A stretch of 64,000 bases of DNA from a bacterium. GTDB taxonomy: Bacteria; Oederibacteriota; CAKKQC01. The position numbers and the translations under genes are program-made. Positions 32,958-40,928 of the stretch are shown here, piece after piece. The DNA lies in NCBI GenBank assembly GCA_919901855.1, contig CAKKQC010000006.1:306874-370873 (forward strand), written 5' to 3'. Numbering within the stretch: position 1 is the stretch's first letter; the number at the start of each line of letters is the position of its first letter. Below the pieces are notes generated by a model. That model was not told where the DNA came from. It made no database searches and was given only the letters and a program-made list of their open reading frames with translations.

Positions 32958-33179
32958 ATGGCGAAATCGGTTGACAAGCTCGCAAAAGAGATTCGCGTTC
33001 TGCCGGACAAGGAGAAGCTCCGGCTCGTGGACGTGATTCTCGCCGGCCTGGACAGGCCTGATCCCGTGGTCGATCGCGTGTGGGCGGCCGAGGCCCGGAA
33101 GCGGTGGGTTGCACACAAGTCAGGTCGGGCTCCGGCGGTTCCGTATTCCACCGTCATGGCGAAGCATCGCCCATCTTGA
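32958..33179 (+). CDS. Antitoxin of the addiction-module component (CHP02574) family
   Basis: The 73-residue product, MAKSVDKLAKEIRVLPDKEKLRLVDVILAGLD onward, matches the small helical antitoxins that pair with ParE/RelE-type toxins (PF09720), including the VDRVWAAEARKRW stretch. GAGGAAGG about 9 bases upstream acts as Shine-Dalgarno. Its TGA overlaps the toxin's TTG start (TTGA at 33176-33179). Confidence 0.85.
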   Translation: MAKSVDKLAKEIRVLPDKEKLRLVDVILAGLDRPDPVVDRVWAAEARKRWVAHKSGRAPAVPYSTVMAKHRPS

Positions 33180-33466
33180 ACGTTCGGTTCCTGGCCATCG
33201 CCCAACGGGAAACTGATGATGCGGTGACGTGGTACAACGAGCAGCTTGACGGCCTCGGGCAGGACTTCCTTGACGAGTTGGATCGGACTGTACGCCGGAC
33301 GGTTGCATTCCCGCTCTCTTGCGGCGAGATCGAGCCCGGTCTTCGCCGTTGTCTGATGGCCCGGTTCCCCTACGGGGTTATTTACGGCATCGATGGAGAC
33401 GCGCTGGTCGTGATCGCCGTTGCCCACCTGCATCGTGAGCCCCAATACTGGATTGACCGGACATGA
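33176..33466 (+). CDS. ParE/RelE-type toxin
   Basis: From TTG 33176 the product is 96 residues: NVRFLAIAQRETDDAVTWYNEQLDGLGQDFLDEL, then RRCLMARFPYGVIYGIDGDALVVIAVAHLHREPQYW, the hallmark C-terminal strands of this superfamily. ParE members poison gyrase; RelE members cut mRNA; this branch, paired with CHP02574 antitoxins, is not settled. TTG is chosen because it is the only start between the antitoxin stop and the conserved fold. The next gene overlaps its stop by ATGA. Confidence 0.85.
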   Translation: MNVRFLAIAQRETDDAVTWYNEQLDGLGQDFLDELDRTVRRTVAFPLSCGEIEPGLRRCLMARFPYGVIYGIDGDALVVIAVAHLHREPQYWIDRT

Positions 33467-33966
33467 GAACCGGTAGCTTGGAGGCCAGGCTGACGGCGGC
33501 GATGAGGGGGGTGTTCGGCGCCGACACAGGACGGATCGGGCACGCCCTGACCGTCTGGGGCCACGCTCGGGAGTTGATGGCAGGCGAGTCAGTGGACCGC
33601 GATGTGGTCACGGCGGCTGCGATCCTGCACGACATCGGGATCGCCGAAGCCGAGCGGAAGCACGGCTCCGCGGACGGCAAGTGGCAGGAGCTCGAGGGGC
33701 CGCCGATCGCCCGCCGGATCCTCGAGGCGGACGGCATGGACCAACCACGCATCGAGCACGTGTGCCGGATCATCGCGAATCACCACTCCGCCCGTGACAT
33801 CGACACGCCCGAGTTCAGGATCATCTGGGACGCGGACTGGCTCGTAAACCTGCCCGACGTCTTTCCGAAGGCTGAATCAGGAGAGCTTGCGAGGCACATC
33901 GGCCGAATATTCAGGACACCTGCGGGGGCGGCCGCAGCCCGGAGGCTGTTCCTGAAGGAGGATTGA
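33463..33966 (+). CDS. HD-domain phosphohydrolase
   Basis: The 167-residue product carries H27 and H34, then ILHDIGI with H56-D57, IANHHSARD and IIWDADWLVN, the H-HD-H-D metal set of small HD hydrolases (YedJ/uncharacterised type). Such enzymes hydrolyse phosphate esters, often nucleotides; the substrate is unknown. Its ATG overlaps the toxin stop, which is odd for a housekeeping enzyme and may mean it belongs to the TA operon. Confidence 0.8.
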   Translation: MRTGSLEARLTAAMRGVFGADTGRIGHALTVWGHARELMAGESVDRDVVTAAAILHDIGIAEAERKHGSADGKWQELEGPPIARRILEADGMDQPRIEHVCRIIANHHSARDIDTPEFRIIWDADWLVNLPDVFPKAESGELARHIGRIFRTPAGAAAARRLFLKED

Positions 33967-34265
33967 CGAGGAAGGGGGGCCCCAATTGGGGGGACGGCGC
34001 GGGCCACCATTCGGGCGGGGGATCTGACACCGTCCCGCACCCCGCCCCGGCCTTGCGCGCCGCCCCCGTGATCGTCCACTTTCGCGAACCACCACTGTGA
34101 GCCGAGAGAGTCATTTGTCTGGCGCTCTCAGAACTTCTTGCGCCATCATCGGCACTGTGGCCGTTTTCTCGCCCTCTCGCTCTCTATCTGTACAACGCAG
34201 GGCAACCCCCAATTGTTCCCGTTGGTCCGCCCATCATGCCATGACATTGGGCTATCCTTGAGATC
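33967..34265. other. 299-base intergenic region
   Basis: This is the longest gap in the window. It holds a perfect CCCCAATTGGGG palindrome (33980-33991), a half-copy CCCCAATTG at 34207-34215, a GGGGGATCTGACACCGTCCC segment (about 34017-34036) of the kind seen in REP-like intergenic DNA, and a pyrimidine-rich stretch near 34160-34195. I see no ORF with coding character on either strand and no clear terminator. Confidence 0.5.
34253..34265 (+). promoter_or_regulatory. -10 element of the methyltransferase gene
   Basis: TATCCT (34253-34258) followed by 7 bases and ATG 34266; no Shine-Dalgarno. Confidence 0.55.
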
Positions 34266-34937
34266 ATGGCCATGGACAAGGCGCAGGCGCGGGCGGCGAC
34301 GAGAAAGATGGTGAGGAAGGCCCTCGCCCGCGGAGATGCATATTCCTGGAATGACGTCCTCTACCGGAAGGCCGCCCGCAAGCCTGACGCGATTCCCTGG
34401 GCCGAATGCGTGGCCAACCCGAATCTCGGGGCCTGGCTGGCCGGGCGGAACCTGGATGGATACCGGAAGGACGCTCTCGTGGTCGGGTGCGGGCTGGGGG
34501 ACGACGCGGAACTGCTTGCGGCGCATGGCTTTCATGTGAACGCCTTCGATGTCTCGCGCACGGCGATCGAGTGGTGCCGGGAGCGATTCCCGGGGTCCCC
34601 GGTGCAATACCGGGCGGCGGACCTGTTCGCGCCACCGGCCGAGTGGGCGCCGGGGTTCGGGTTCGTGCTCGAAAGCTACACGCTCCAGACCCTTCCGGTC
34701 GCCCTGCGGCAGAAGGCCATGCGCGCCGTCGCGGGACTCGTGGCGCCGGGCGGGAGCCTGCTCGTGATCGCCCGGGGCCGGAATCCCGAGGAGCCCGAGG
34801 GCGAGTTCCCCTGGCCGCTGACGCGGCGCTCGCTCGATCCCTTCGAGGGGGCCGGGCTGCTGGAGGTCGCGTTCGAGGACTTCATGGACCGGGAGGTACC
34901 GCCGGTCCGCCGGTTCCGGGTCGAGTATCGTAGGTAG
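34266..34937 (+). CDS. SAM methyltransferase, thiopurine/thiol methyltransferase-like
   Basis: The 223-residue product has a class I SAM fold: ALVVGCGLGDDAELLAAHGF (motif I), VNAFDVSRTAIEWCRERFP (motif II), YRAADLF, and FVLESYTLQTLP. NPNLGAWLAGR before motif I and the DVSRTAIEWC pattern resemble TPMT-type enzymes that methylate thiols, selenium or tellurium species. Substrate is open. It is followed 9 bases later by a nucleoside phosphorylase, which raises the possibility of a role near S-adenosylhomocysteine or purine metabolism. Confidence 0.78.
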   Translation: MAMDKAQARAATRKMVRKALARGDAYSWNDVLYRKAARKPDAIPWAECVANPNLGAWLAGRNLDGYRKDALVVGCGLGDDAELLAAHGFHVNAFDVSRTAIEWCRERFPGSPVQYRAADLFAPPAEWAPGFGFVLESYTLQTLPVALRQKAMRAVAGLVAPGGSLLVIARGRNPEEPEGEFPWPLTRRSLDPFEGAGLLEVAFEDFMDREVPPVRRFRVEYRR

Positions 34938-34946
34938 ACGCCAGCA

Positions 34947-35714
34947 ATGAGCCTCCCGAAGCGGTACATCGAGCCTGCGGCCCTCGTCCGGCACCGGTTG
35001 GGTGGGCGACCGGCGCCCCGGTGGCGCACCGCCCTGATCGCGTTCCGGGACCATCACGGCACGACCATGCTCGCGCGGGCCTTCCGGGGCAAGCCGTGGC
35101 GGAACCGCATGCTGGGCGGCGGCTGCCAGGTCAAGTCGCGGTTCGACGCGTTCGAGGGACGGCTGGGACGCGAGCGGGTCGGGATCGTCGGCTACTGCGG
35201 GTGGGGCGGACCGCAGGCGGCGATCATGGTGGAGGAGCTCGCCGCGATCGGCGTCAAGAGAATCGTCGGGTACGGGGCGTGCGGGGGACTGGCGACAGGC
35301 CTGCCGCGGGGCGCCGTCGTGGTGGCGGACCGGGCCCTCCTCACGGATGGGACGAGCCGGGCCTACACGCGCGGGACGTGCCGGGCGGATCCGGCGCTCC
35401 TGGCGATCGCCGTTCGCGAAGCCCGGACGCTGGGGATTTCGCTGGGCGTCGAGACCTGCGCCACCGTGGACGCGCTGTACCGCGAGACGCCCGCCGCCGT
35501 GCGCCGGTGGCGCCGGATGGGCGCCGGGATCATCAACATGGAGACGACGCCGTTCTACGCCGCCGCCCGGACGTGCGGCGTTCAGGCGCTCTGGCTTGGA
35601 TTCGTCAGTGACCGGCTCCTGGGCGGTTCGTGGGAGAACTGGTACCTGAGCGGCCGGGGCGGGCCCGCTCTCGCGGCGAAGCTGTGCCTGGCCGTGGCGA
35701 AGGCGGCGGACTGA
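34947..35714 (+). CDS. PNP/UDP-family nucleoside phosphorylase
   Basis: The 255-residue product shows the family motifs: GIVGYCGWGGPQAAIMVEEL, KRIVGYGACGGLA (phosphate loop), and IINMETTPFYAAARTCG, whose M-E contacts ribose. Members phosphorolyse purine or pyrimidine nucleosides, or hydrolyse MTA/SAH. TCATVDALYRETPA is typical of uridine-phosphorylase-like sequences. It is cytoplasmic by absence of a signal. It forms a unit with the methyltransferase and a small secreted protein. Confidence 0.82.
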   Translation: MSLPKRYIEPAALVRHRLGGRPAPRWRTALIAFRDHHGTTMLARAFRGKPWRNRMLGGGCQVKSRFDAFEGRLGRERVGIVGYCGWGGPQAAIMVEELAAIGVKRIVGYGACGGLATGLPRGAVVVADRALLTDGTSRAYTRGTCRADPALLAIAVREARTLGISLGVETCATVDALYRETPAAVRRWRRMGAGIINMETTPFYAAARTCGVQALWLGFVSDRLLGGSWENWYLSGRGGPALAAKLCLAVAKAAD

Positions 35715-36395
35715 GTGAAGATCCTCGCGCTGGTCGTGCTTGGTCTGCTCGGCGCACCGGGGTACGCGGACGAGACCCCGGGGGCGGCGCAGGACCAGGT
35801 CGCGGCCATCAGGCGGCCGTACGACGAATACCGTTGGCGGATCGAGTTGATGTTGGGCTCGTGGTCCGGGATGTGGGCCTTCCAGTACCGGGCGTGGCTG
35901 CACAGCGGAATCGGAATCGCCCTCGTCGGCGTCGAGCCGCGTGGCGCCAGGGATGACGACACCGGGACCGGCGACTGCCTGCACAACGCGCTGGCGCTCC
36001 AGGGCTGGACCGAGCGGACGATGCGGCTCATGCCGGCGATGGCAGGACTGCGATTCCAGGCAGGTCCGATGTGGTCGGAGTACCTCGTCGACACCGGAGA
36101 GAGCGTGGTGGCTTCGGGAACGGGCGTCATGGCGGAGCTGGCCGGCTACTTCATCCTCCCGTTTTCCAGCGTCCTGGCGGACCGGCCGAAGAGCGCGTGG
36201 TGGCCGCATCTCGTGCTCGAGAGCAGTATCCTGTTCGTGTGGGACGGCCGGATGAAGACCCGGCTTGACCTTGATCTGGATCACGACGGCATGGTGGATC
36301 ACACGAAGGGGGAGGTATTCCGGGATTCCCGGTGGCGTCGCAGGACGCTTCTGCCGGTCGTGCTGCCCCGCGCCGGGCTCGTGTGGATCTTCTGA
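35715..36395 (+). CDS. Unknown secreted protein with an EF-hand-like loop
   Basis: GTG 35715 directly follows the phosphorylase stop. The 226-residue product begins with a signal peptide (KILALVVLGLLGAPGYA). I do not recognise the fold. DLDHDGMVD near residue 197 fits a DxDxDGxxD calcium-binding loop. Tight spacing suggests co-transcription with the phosphorylase, but nothing links their functions. Confidence 0.6.
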   Translation: MKILALVVLGLLGAPGYADETPGAAQDQVAAIRRPYDEYRWRIELMLGSWSGMWAFQYRAWLHSGIGIALVGVEPRGARDDDTGTGDCLHNALALQGWTERTMRLMPAMAGLRFQAGPMWSEYLVDTGESVVASGTGVMAELAGYFILPFSSVLADRPKSAWWPHLVLESSILFVWDGRMKTRLDLDLDHDGMVDHTKGEVFRDSRWRRRTLLPVVLPRAGLVWIF

Positions 36396-36413
36396 GCCCC
36401 CGCCGCTCACGGC

Positions 36414-37667
36414 TCAGGCCTCCTCCGGGTTGACGCCGGGGACCGGCGGGGACCGGCGGCCGGACGGGGCCGACCGCAGGAACCACGCGCCCGCCGCCGC
36501 GCAGATCGCGCCGCCGACGGCGACCGTCGCGGGGGCGCCGAACCGGGCGGCGCCGGCGCCCGCGAGGAGCGCGCCGAACGGCGCCACCCCGATGAACATC
36601 ATGCCGTGCAGGCTCATGACCCGGCCGCGCATGTCGTCCGAGGTCAGCGCCTGGAGCAGCGTGTTCGTGCCCGCGAGCGCGCTCACCATCCCGTACCCCA
36701 TGAGCGCGAGCAGGGCCATGCTGAGCGGGAGGCTGCGCGAGAGCGCGAAGAGGACGAGAGTCGAGCCGAAGAGCGCCGTAGAGAGCCCCACGATCCGGCC
36801 GAGCCCCTTCGGGCTCTCGCGACGGGCCAGGGCGAAGGCCCCGACGACGGCCCCGATCCCGATCGAGGACATGAGAGTGCCCAGCGCCCTCGGCCCCCCG
36901 TGGAGGATGTCGCGGGCGAACACGGGCATGAGGACGGCGTAGGGGAATGCGACGAGGCTCATAAGGCCGACGTTCACGAGCGGCCGGCTGATGGCGGGGC
37001 GGGAGCGGACGTACGCAAGGCCCCGCAGAATCGCGTCGAGCGGGGAGCCGCGCGGCCGGGCCGCCCTAGGCGGGTGGGTCGGGTCCATCCGGGCGAGGCT
37101 CGCGAGAACGGCGGCGAAGGAGAGGGCGTTCAGGAGGAAGCAGACTCCCTCGCCCCATGAGGCGATGCAGAGTCCCGCGACGGCCGGGCCGATCATGCGC
37201 GAGAGATTGACGTTGAACGAGTTGAGCGCGATCGCGTTCCCGAGCACCCGGCGGTCCACGGTCTCGATGACGAACGACTGCCGCGTGGGCATGTCGAACG
37301 CGTTCAGGACGCCGAGGACGGCGGCGAGGACGAGGACGTGCCAGACCTGGACCGTGTCCGTGAGCACGAGGGCCGCGAGGACGACGGATTGGAGGGCCGA
37401 GAGCGACTGGGTCAGGTACAGGATGCGCTTCTTCGGGTACCGGTCGGCGGTGGCTCCGCCCAGCAGGCCGAACAGGAACATCGGGATCTGGCTCATGAAC
37501 CCGGTCAGGCCGAGGAGCAGCGACGAATGCGTAAGGCGGTAGACGAGCCACATCTGGGCCGTGCCCTGCATCCAGTTGCCGGTCATCGAGATGCCCTGTC
37601 CGACCCAGTAGAGGCGGTAATTCCGGTGGCTGAGCGACCGGAAAGTGTGGGCGAGCCAGGCGCGCAT
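36414..37667 (-). CDS. MFS exporter, EntS-like (MFS_3)
   Basis: From ATG 37667 the product is 417 residues with about 12 transmembrane segments. FRSLSHRNYRLYWVGQGISM, GGATADRYPKKRILYLTQ and NAFDMPTRQSFVIE are diagnostic of the MFS_3 branch that includes the enterobactin exporter EntS; these usually export small hydrophobic compounds or siderophores. The frame is open about 100 codons upstream, but that part lies across the divergent phosphatase gene, so ATG 37667 is preferred; it also has a -10-like CATCAT exactly 6 bases upstream. Confidence 0.85.
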   Translation of the reverse strand: MRAWLAHTFRSLSHRNYRLYWVGQGISMTGNWMQGTAQMWLVYRLTHSSLLLGLTGFMSQIPMFLFGLLGGATADRYPKKRILYLTQSLSALQSVVLAALVLTDTVQVWHVLVLAAVLGVLNAFDMPTRQSFVIETVDRRVLGNAIALNSFNVNLSRMIGPAVAGLCIASWGEGVCFLLNALSFAAVLASLARMDPTHPPRAARPRGSPLDAILRGLAYVRSRPAISRPLVNVGLMSLVAFPYAVLMPVFARDILHGGPRALGTLMSSIGIGAVVGAFALARRESPKGLGRIVGLSTALFGSTLVLFALSRSLPLSMALLALMGYGMVSALAGTNTLLQALTSDDMRGRVMSLHGMMFIGVAPFGALLAGAGAARFGAPATVAVGGAICAAAGAWFLRSAPSGRRSPPVPGVNPEEA

Positions 37668-37673
37668 GTCCCC

Positions 37674-37704
37674 ATGATGGCACAGGTCTGATATCCTCGT
37701 TGAC
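37674..37704. promoter_or_regulatory. Back-to-back promoters in a 37-base divergent gap
   Basis: Rightward: TG-A-TATCCT (37689-37697), 7 bases, ATG 37705. Leftward: CATCAT (minus strand, 37674-37679), 6 bases, ATG 37667. Both promoters fit only if neither mRNA has a leader. The leftward box is the weaker match. Confidence 0.6.
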
Positions 37705-39210
37705 ATGAACATTCGCGCATACCGTTCCCGCACCGGCATCCCTCTCTTCTTCGCCCTCACCGTCGCCCTGCTGGCCGGACCGGCCTGGAGCGCGGCGAAA
37801 AGTGTGATCGTCCTCATTGGCGACGGCATGGGGCCGATGACGGTCAGGGCGGCCAGCATCAAGCTGCACGGCCGCGACGGCAAGCTCGTCATGCAGGGCT
37901 TGCCGGTCAAGGGCGTCCTGTGTACGACCTCTTTCGGGGGCGGCGTGACGGATTCCGCCGCGGCGGCCACGGCGCTGGCCTCCGGCTACAAGACGAAGAA
38001 CGGAATGATCGGGATGACCCAGGACGGCTCCTTGGTCCGCTCGATCCTCGAGGCCTGCCGGGACGCCGGGAAATCGACCGGGCTGGTCGCGACCTCGTCC
38101 ATCACGCATGCGACGCCAGCCGGTTTCGCGTCGCACGTTTCCAGCCGGGGATCGGAGTACGACATCGCTTCCCAGCTTGTCGCGAGCCGGGTGAACGTCC
38201 TGCTCGGCGGCGGCAAGAGCTTCTTCCTCGAGCCCCAGGGCGACGCCTGGATCGGCGTGGATTTCAAGGACGCGGCGGGCACGAAGCTGTCCGGCTGGAG
38301 CGAACGGATGCGGCACAAGACCGGGGAGGAATCGGAGCGGACCGTGCTGACCCCGCCGGGGGCGGCGTCGGCGAACGTCTGGATCTGGCGGGGAGGCAGT
38401 CTCAACGCGTTCTTCGACGACTTCACGCTAAGCCCCAAGAAGGGGGACTCGGCGACGCGGCTGGTGAACGCGGACTTCGAGAAGGGCGATGCGAGCGGAT
38501 GGAACCTCTGGAGCGGATGCGAGGTCGTGCGCGACGGCGCGTCGATGGCGCTCCGGGTCGCGCCCGGCGGCGGCTGCGACCAGACGGTGCCGGTGGACGC
38601 GGGCCGCGAGTACTCGTTCGGCTACCGGGGGCGCATCAGCGATCCGGACGCCGGCCTTCCGGACCGCCGCCTGCCCTGGGATGAGGCCGCCCGGGTCGGC
38701 TACGTCCGGATCGAGAAGAAGGGCGAGCTGGCCGGCGCATCCGGCCCCTTCGTCCTGGGGCTCTTCGAGCCGGGGGCGATGGAGAACACCCCGGCGGAGC
38801 CCACGCTGGCGGAGATGGCGGGGAAGGCGTTCGACCTGCTGGGCCGCGGTCCGCAGGGGTTCTTCCTCATGGTCGAGGGGAGCCAGATCGACTGGGCGGC
38901 CCACGGGAACGACGCGGAGGGCCTGTACCGGCAGATGGCGTGGTTCGACGACACCGTCAAGGCCGCTCTCGCGTATGCGAAGAAGAAGGGCGACGTCCTG
39001 GTCGTGGTGACGGCCGATCACGAGACCGGGGGAGTCACGGTCGAGGGATCGACTGCGTCCACGCTCAAGCTGGCTTTCACGACCAAGGGCCACACGGATA
39101 CGAGGGTGCCGCTGTTCGCGTACGGCCCTGGGTCGAAGGCGTTCGCGGGCGCGCACGACAACACCGAGGTGCCACAGTTGATCGCCCGGGCGCTGGGCCT
39201 CGCGTTCTAG
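37705..39210 (+). CDS. Secreted alkaline phosphatase with an inserted beta-sandwich
   Basis: The 501-residue product has a signal peptide (IPLFFALTVALLAGPAWSA) and the alkaline phosphatase core: IGDGMG (metal D40), VTDSAAAATALASG with nucleophile S84, SSITHATPAGFA, LLGGGKSFF, LGLFEPGAM, FFLMVEGSQIDWAAHGNDA and VVTADHETGG. Between LLGGGKSFF and LGLF the usual 60-70 residues are replaced by about 150 (roughly 178-328) that read as carbohydrate-binding-type beta-sandwich pieces (NVWIWRGGSLNAFFDDFTL, then LVNADFEKGDASGWN). The enzyme should release phosphate in the periplasm or outside; the insert may tether it to a phosphorylated glycan. Confidence 0.85.
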   Translation: MNIRAYRSRTGIPLFFALTVALLAGPAWSAAKSVIVLIGDGMGPMTVRAASIKLHGRDGKLVMQGLPVKGVLCTTSFGGGVTDSAAAATALASGYKTKNGMIGMTQDGSLVRSILEACRDAGKSTGLVATSSITHATPAGFASHVSSRGSEYDIASQLVASRVNVLLGGGKSFFLEPQGDAWIGVDFKDAAGTKLSGWSERMRHKTGEESERTVLTPPGAASANVWIWRGGSLNAFFDDFTLSPKKGDSATRLVNADFEKGDASGWNLWSGCEVVRDGASMALRVAPGGGCDQTVPVDAGREYSFGYRGRISDPDAGLPDRRLPWDEAARVGYVRIEKKGELAGASGPFVLGLFEPGAMENTPAEPTLAEMAGKAFDLLGRGPQGFFLMVEGSQIDWAAHGNDAEGLYRQMAWFDDTVKAALAYAKKKGDVLVVVTADHETGGVTVEGSTASTLKLAFTTKGHTDTRVPLFAYGPGSKAFAGAHDNTEVPQLIARALGLAF

Positions 39211-39222
39211 AGGAGTGCGCGC

Positions 39223-40149
39223 ATGAGACCGCTCAGCCGCGTCGCGCCCGAGTGGTGGGATTACACGACCCTGGATCGCCGGATCCTGGACGACGCGGCG
39301 CGGCTGAAGCCCACGGACTTCCCCGGGATGGCCCGGCCGGGGTTCGCGATCGCGATATACGACACGCCCGAGGAGTTCTACCTCGCCGAGGCGCTCGAGT
39401 ACATCGCCGCGTGGCGGACGGCGACCGAGGCCGAGCCGGCCGGGATCTGCGGACCCATCGGCCCCACGGAACAACTGCCACTCGTCGCGCGGCTCGTGAA
39501 CGCGCTGGGACTCGATCTCCGGCACTGCCACTTCTGGGGCATGGACGAGTGGGTCGTGGACGGGAAGGCCGCGGGGATGGACCATCCGATGGGATTTGCC
39601 CGGGCCGACATGGATCTGTGCTTCAACCGGATCGACCCCAGGCTCCGCATGCCGGCCGCGAACCTGCACTTCCCCGGGATGGACGCCGGCCCCTACATCG
39701 CGAGTTGGGCCACAGCCAAGTGCCGGATCATGCAGGGCGGGCAGGGGGAGGTCAAGCACTGGGCGTTCAACGATCCCCCGAAGCGCGAGGGCCGGTGGAA
39801 GGACGAGCCGCCGCCGCCGGCCGAATACCGCAAGCTCACGACCCGGGTCGTGGACCTGCACCCGATGACGCTGATGCAGAACGCGCGGACCTCGGGCGGG
39901 GGCGTGGTCCAGAACGTGCCCCATCAGGCGATCTCGGTCGGGCCGGTCGAGACCTGGCGGGCGGATAAGGTCTCGATCTGGCACGCCGGGATGCACGACA
40001 ACCCATTCGGGATGCGGCTCACGACCCATATGATCTCGAGGAAGATCGAGGACTCGGCGGTGCCCATGTCCCTGCTCGCGGGCCATCCGAACGTGCAGTT
40101 CAACTTCCTGCGCTCCGCGATCGGCTCCTGCGACGCCGAGATGCATTGA
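39223..40149 (+). CDS. NagB-like sugar-phosphate isomerase/deaminase with altered active site
   Basis: The 308-residue product has an AGAGGAG Shine-Dalgarno before ATG 39223. The NagB fold is clear: [10 protein letters not shown] (D108), [10 protein letters not shown], and [15 protein letters not shown] where NagB has GxGxDGHIAFNEP. The catalytic His is kept (H179), but the base Asp reads Val (V177) and the Glu reads Asp (D184), so it may not be an ordinary glucosamine-6-phosphate deaminase. The next gene is a PIG-L deacetylase, a pairing repeatedly seen with NagB-like proteins, so an amino-sugar substrate is likely. Cytoplasmic. Confidence 0.75.
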   Translation: MRPLSRVAPEWWDYTTLDRRILDDAARLKPTDFPGMARPGFAIAIYDTPEEFYLAEALEYIAAWRTATEAEPAGICGPIGPTEQLPLVARLVNALGLDLRHCHFWGMDEWVVDGKAAGMDHPMGFARADMDLCFNRIDPRLRMPAANLHFPGMDAGPYIASWATAKCRIMQGGQGEVKHWAFNDPPKREGRWKDEPPPPAEYRKLTTRVVDLHPMTLMQNARTSGGGVVQNVPHQAISVGPVETWRADKVSIWHAGMHDNPFGMRLTTHMISRKIEDSAVPMSLLAGHPNVQFNFLRSAIGSCDAEMH

Positions 40150-40160
40150 TCCGGGAGGCC

Positions 40161-40928
40161 ATGGCCAGACGAGTCCTCGCGGTCGGGGCGCACCCGGACG
40201 ACATCGAGTTCATGATGGCCGGGACCCTGATCCTGCTGGGGAAAGCCGGGTACGAGCTGCACTGCCTGGTCGTCGGGAACGGGTCGTGCGGGACCGCGAC
40301 CCTCTCCGCTGACGAGATCGCGGCCGTCCGGCTCAAGGAGACGCGGGCCGCCGCCGGGGTTATCGGGGCCGCGCACCACGGGCCCTTCGCTCCCGACATC
40401 GCCATCTTCTACGAGCCCGGCATCCTCGCCAAGGTCGGCTCCGTGATCCGCGATGTGGCCCCCGAGATCGTGCTCACGCACGGCCCCGATGAGTACATGG
40501 AGGACCACCAGAACACGTGCCGGCTCGCGATCACGGGGGCCTTCTGCCGGGGCATGCGCAACTTTCCCGTGGACCCGCCGTTCCCGCCCGTCGAGGGGCC
40601 GGTGGCCGTCTACCACGCCCTGCCGCTGGGGTTGAAGGGCCCGCTGAATAGGCCGGTCGCGCCGGACTTCCTCGTCGATGTCTCATCGGTGACCTGGGAG
40701 AAGCGGGAGATGCTCGCCTGCCACAAGAGCCAGAAGGAATGGCTCGACGTGAGCCAGGGCATGGACTCCTACCTCGATTCCATGGAAGCGATGGGTCGCG
40801 CGGCGGGGAAGCTGTCGGGGCGTTTCGTATCCGCCGAGGGCTGGATCCGGCACCTGCACCAGGGGCTTTCCCCCGAGGGATTCGATCCCCTGGTGCAGGC
40901 CTTGGGACCCGGCTCGATCTCAGGCTGA
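40161..40928 (+). CDS. PIG-L family N-acetylglucosaminyl deacetylase
   Basis: The 255-residue product begins MARRVLAVGAHPDDIEF with the zinc motif H11-P-D-D14, and has LTHGPDEYMEDHQNT supplying the third ligand region. PIG-L enzymes are zinc deacetylases of GlcNAc-containing molecules. TTG 40146 would overlap the NagB-like stop (TTGA) and add 5 residues; I prefer ATG 40161, although GGGAGG sits only 2 bases before it. The gene overlaps its convergent neighbour by 9 bases. Together with the NagB-like gene it forms a deacetylase/deaminase pair. Confidence 0.85.
   Translation: MARRVLAVGAHPDDIEFMMAGTLILLGKAGYELHCLVVGNGSCGTATLSADEIAAVRLKETRAAAGVIGAAHHGPFAPDIAIFYEPGILAKVGSVIRDVAPEIVLTHGPDEYMEDHQNTCRLAITGAFCRGMRNFPVDPPFPPVEGPVAVYHALPLGLKGPLNRPVAPDFLVDVSSVTWEKREMLACHKSQKEWLDVSQGMDSYLDSMEAMGRAAGKLSGRFVSAEGWIRHLHQGLSPEGFDPLVQALGPGSISG

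Noticed and set aside
33967..34265. Small RNA or hidden gene in the longest gap
   Set aside because: There are palindromes but no promoter, terminator or coding frame that I could support.
37668..37970. Upstream extension of the EntS-like exporter
   Set aside because: It lies across the start and signal peptide of the divergent phosphatase, and similarity begins only at ATG 37667.
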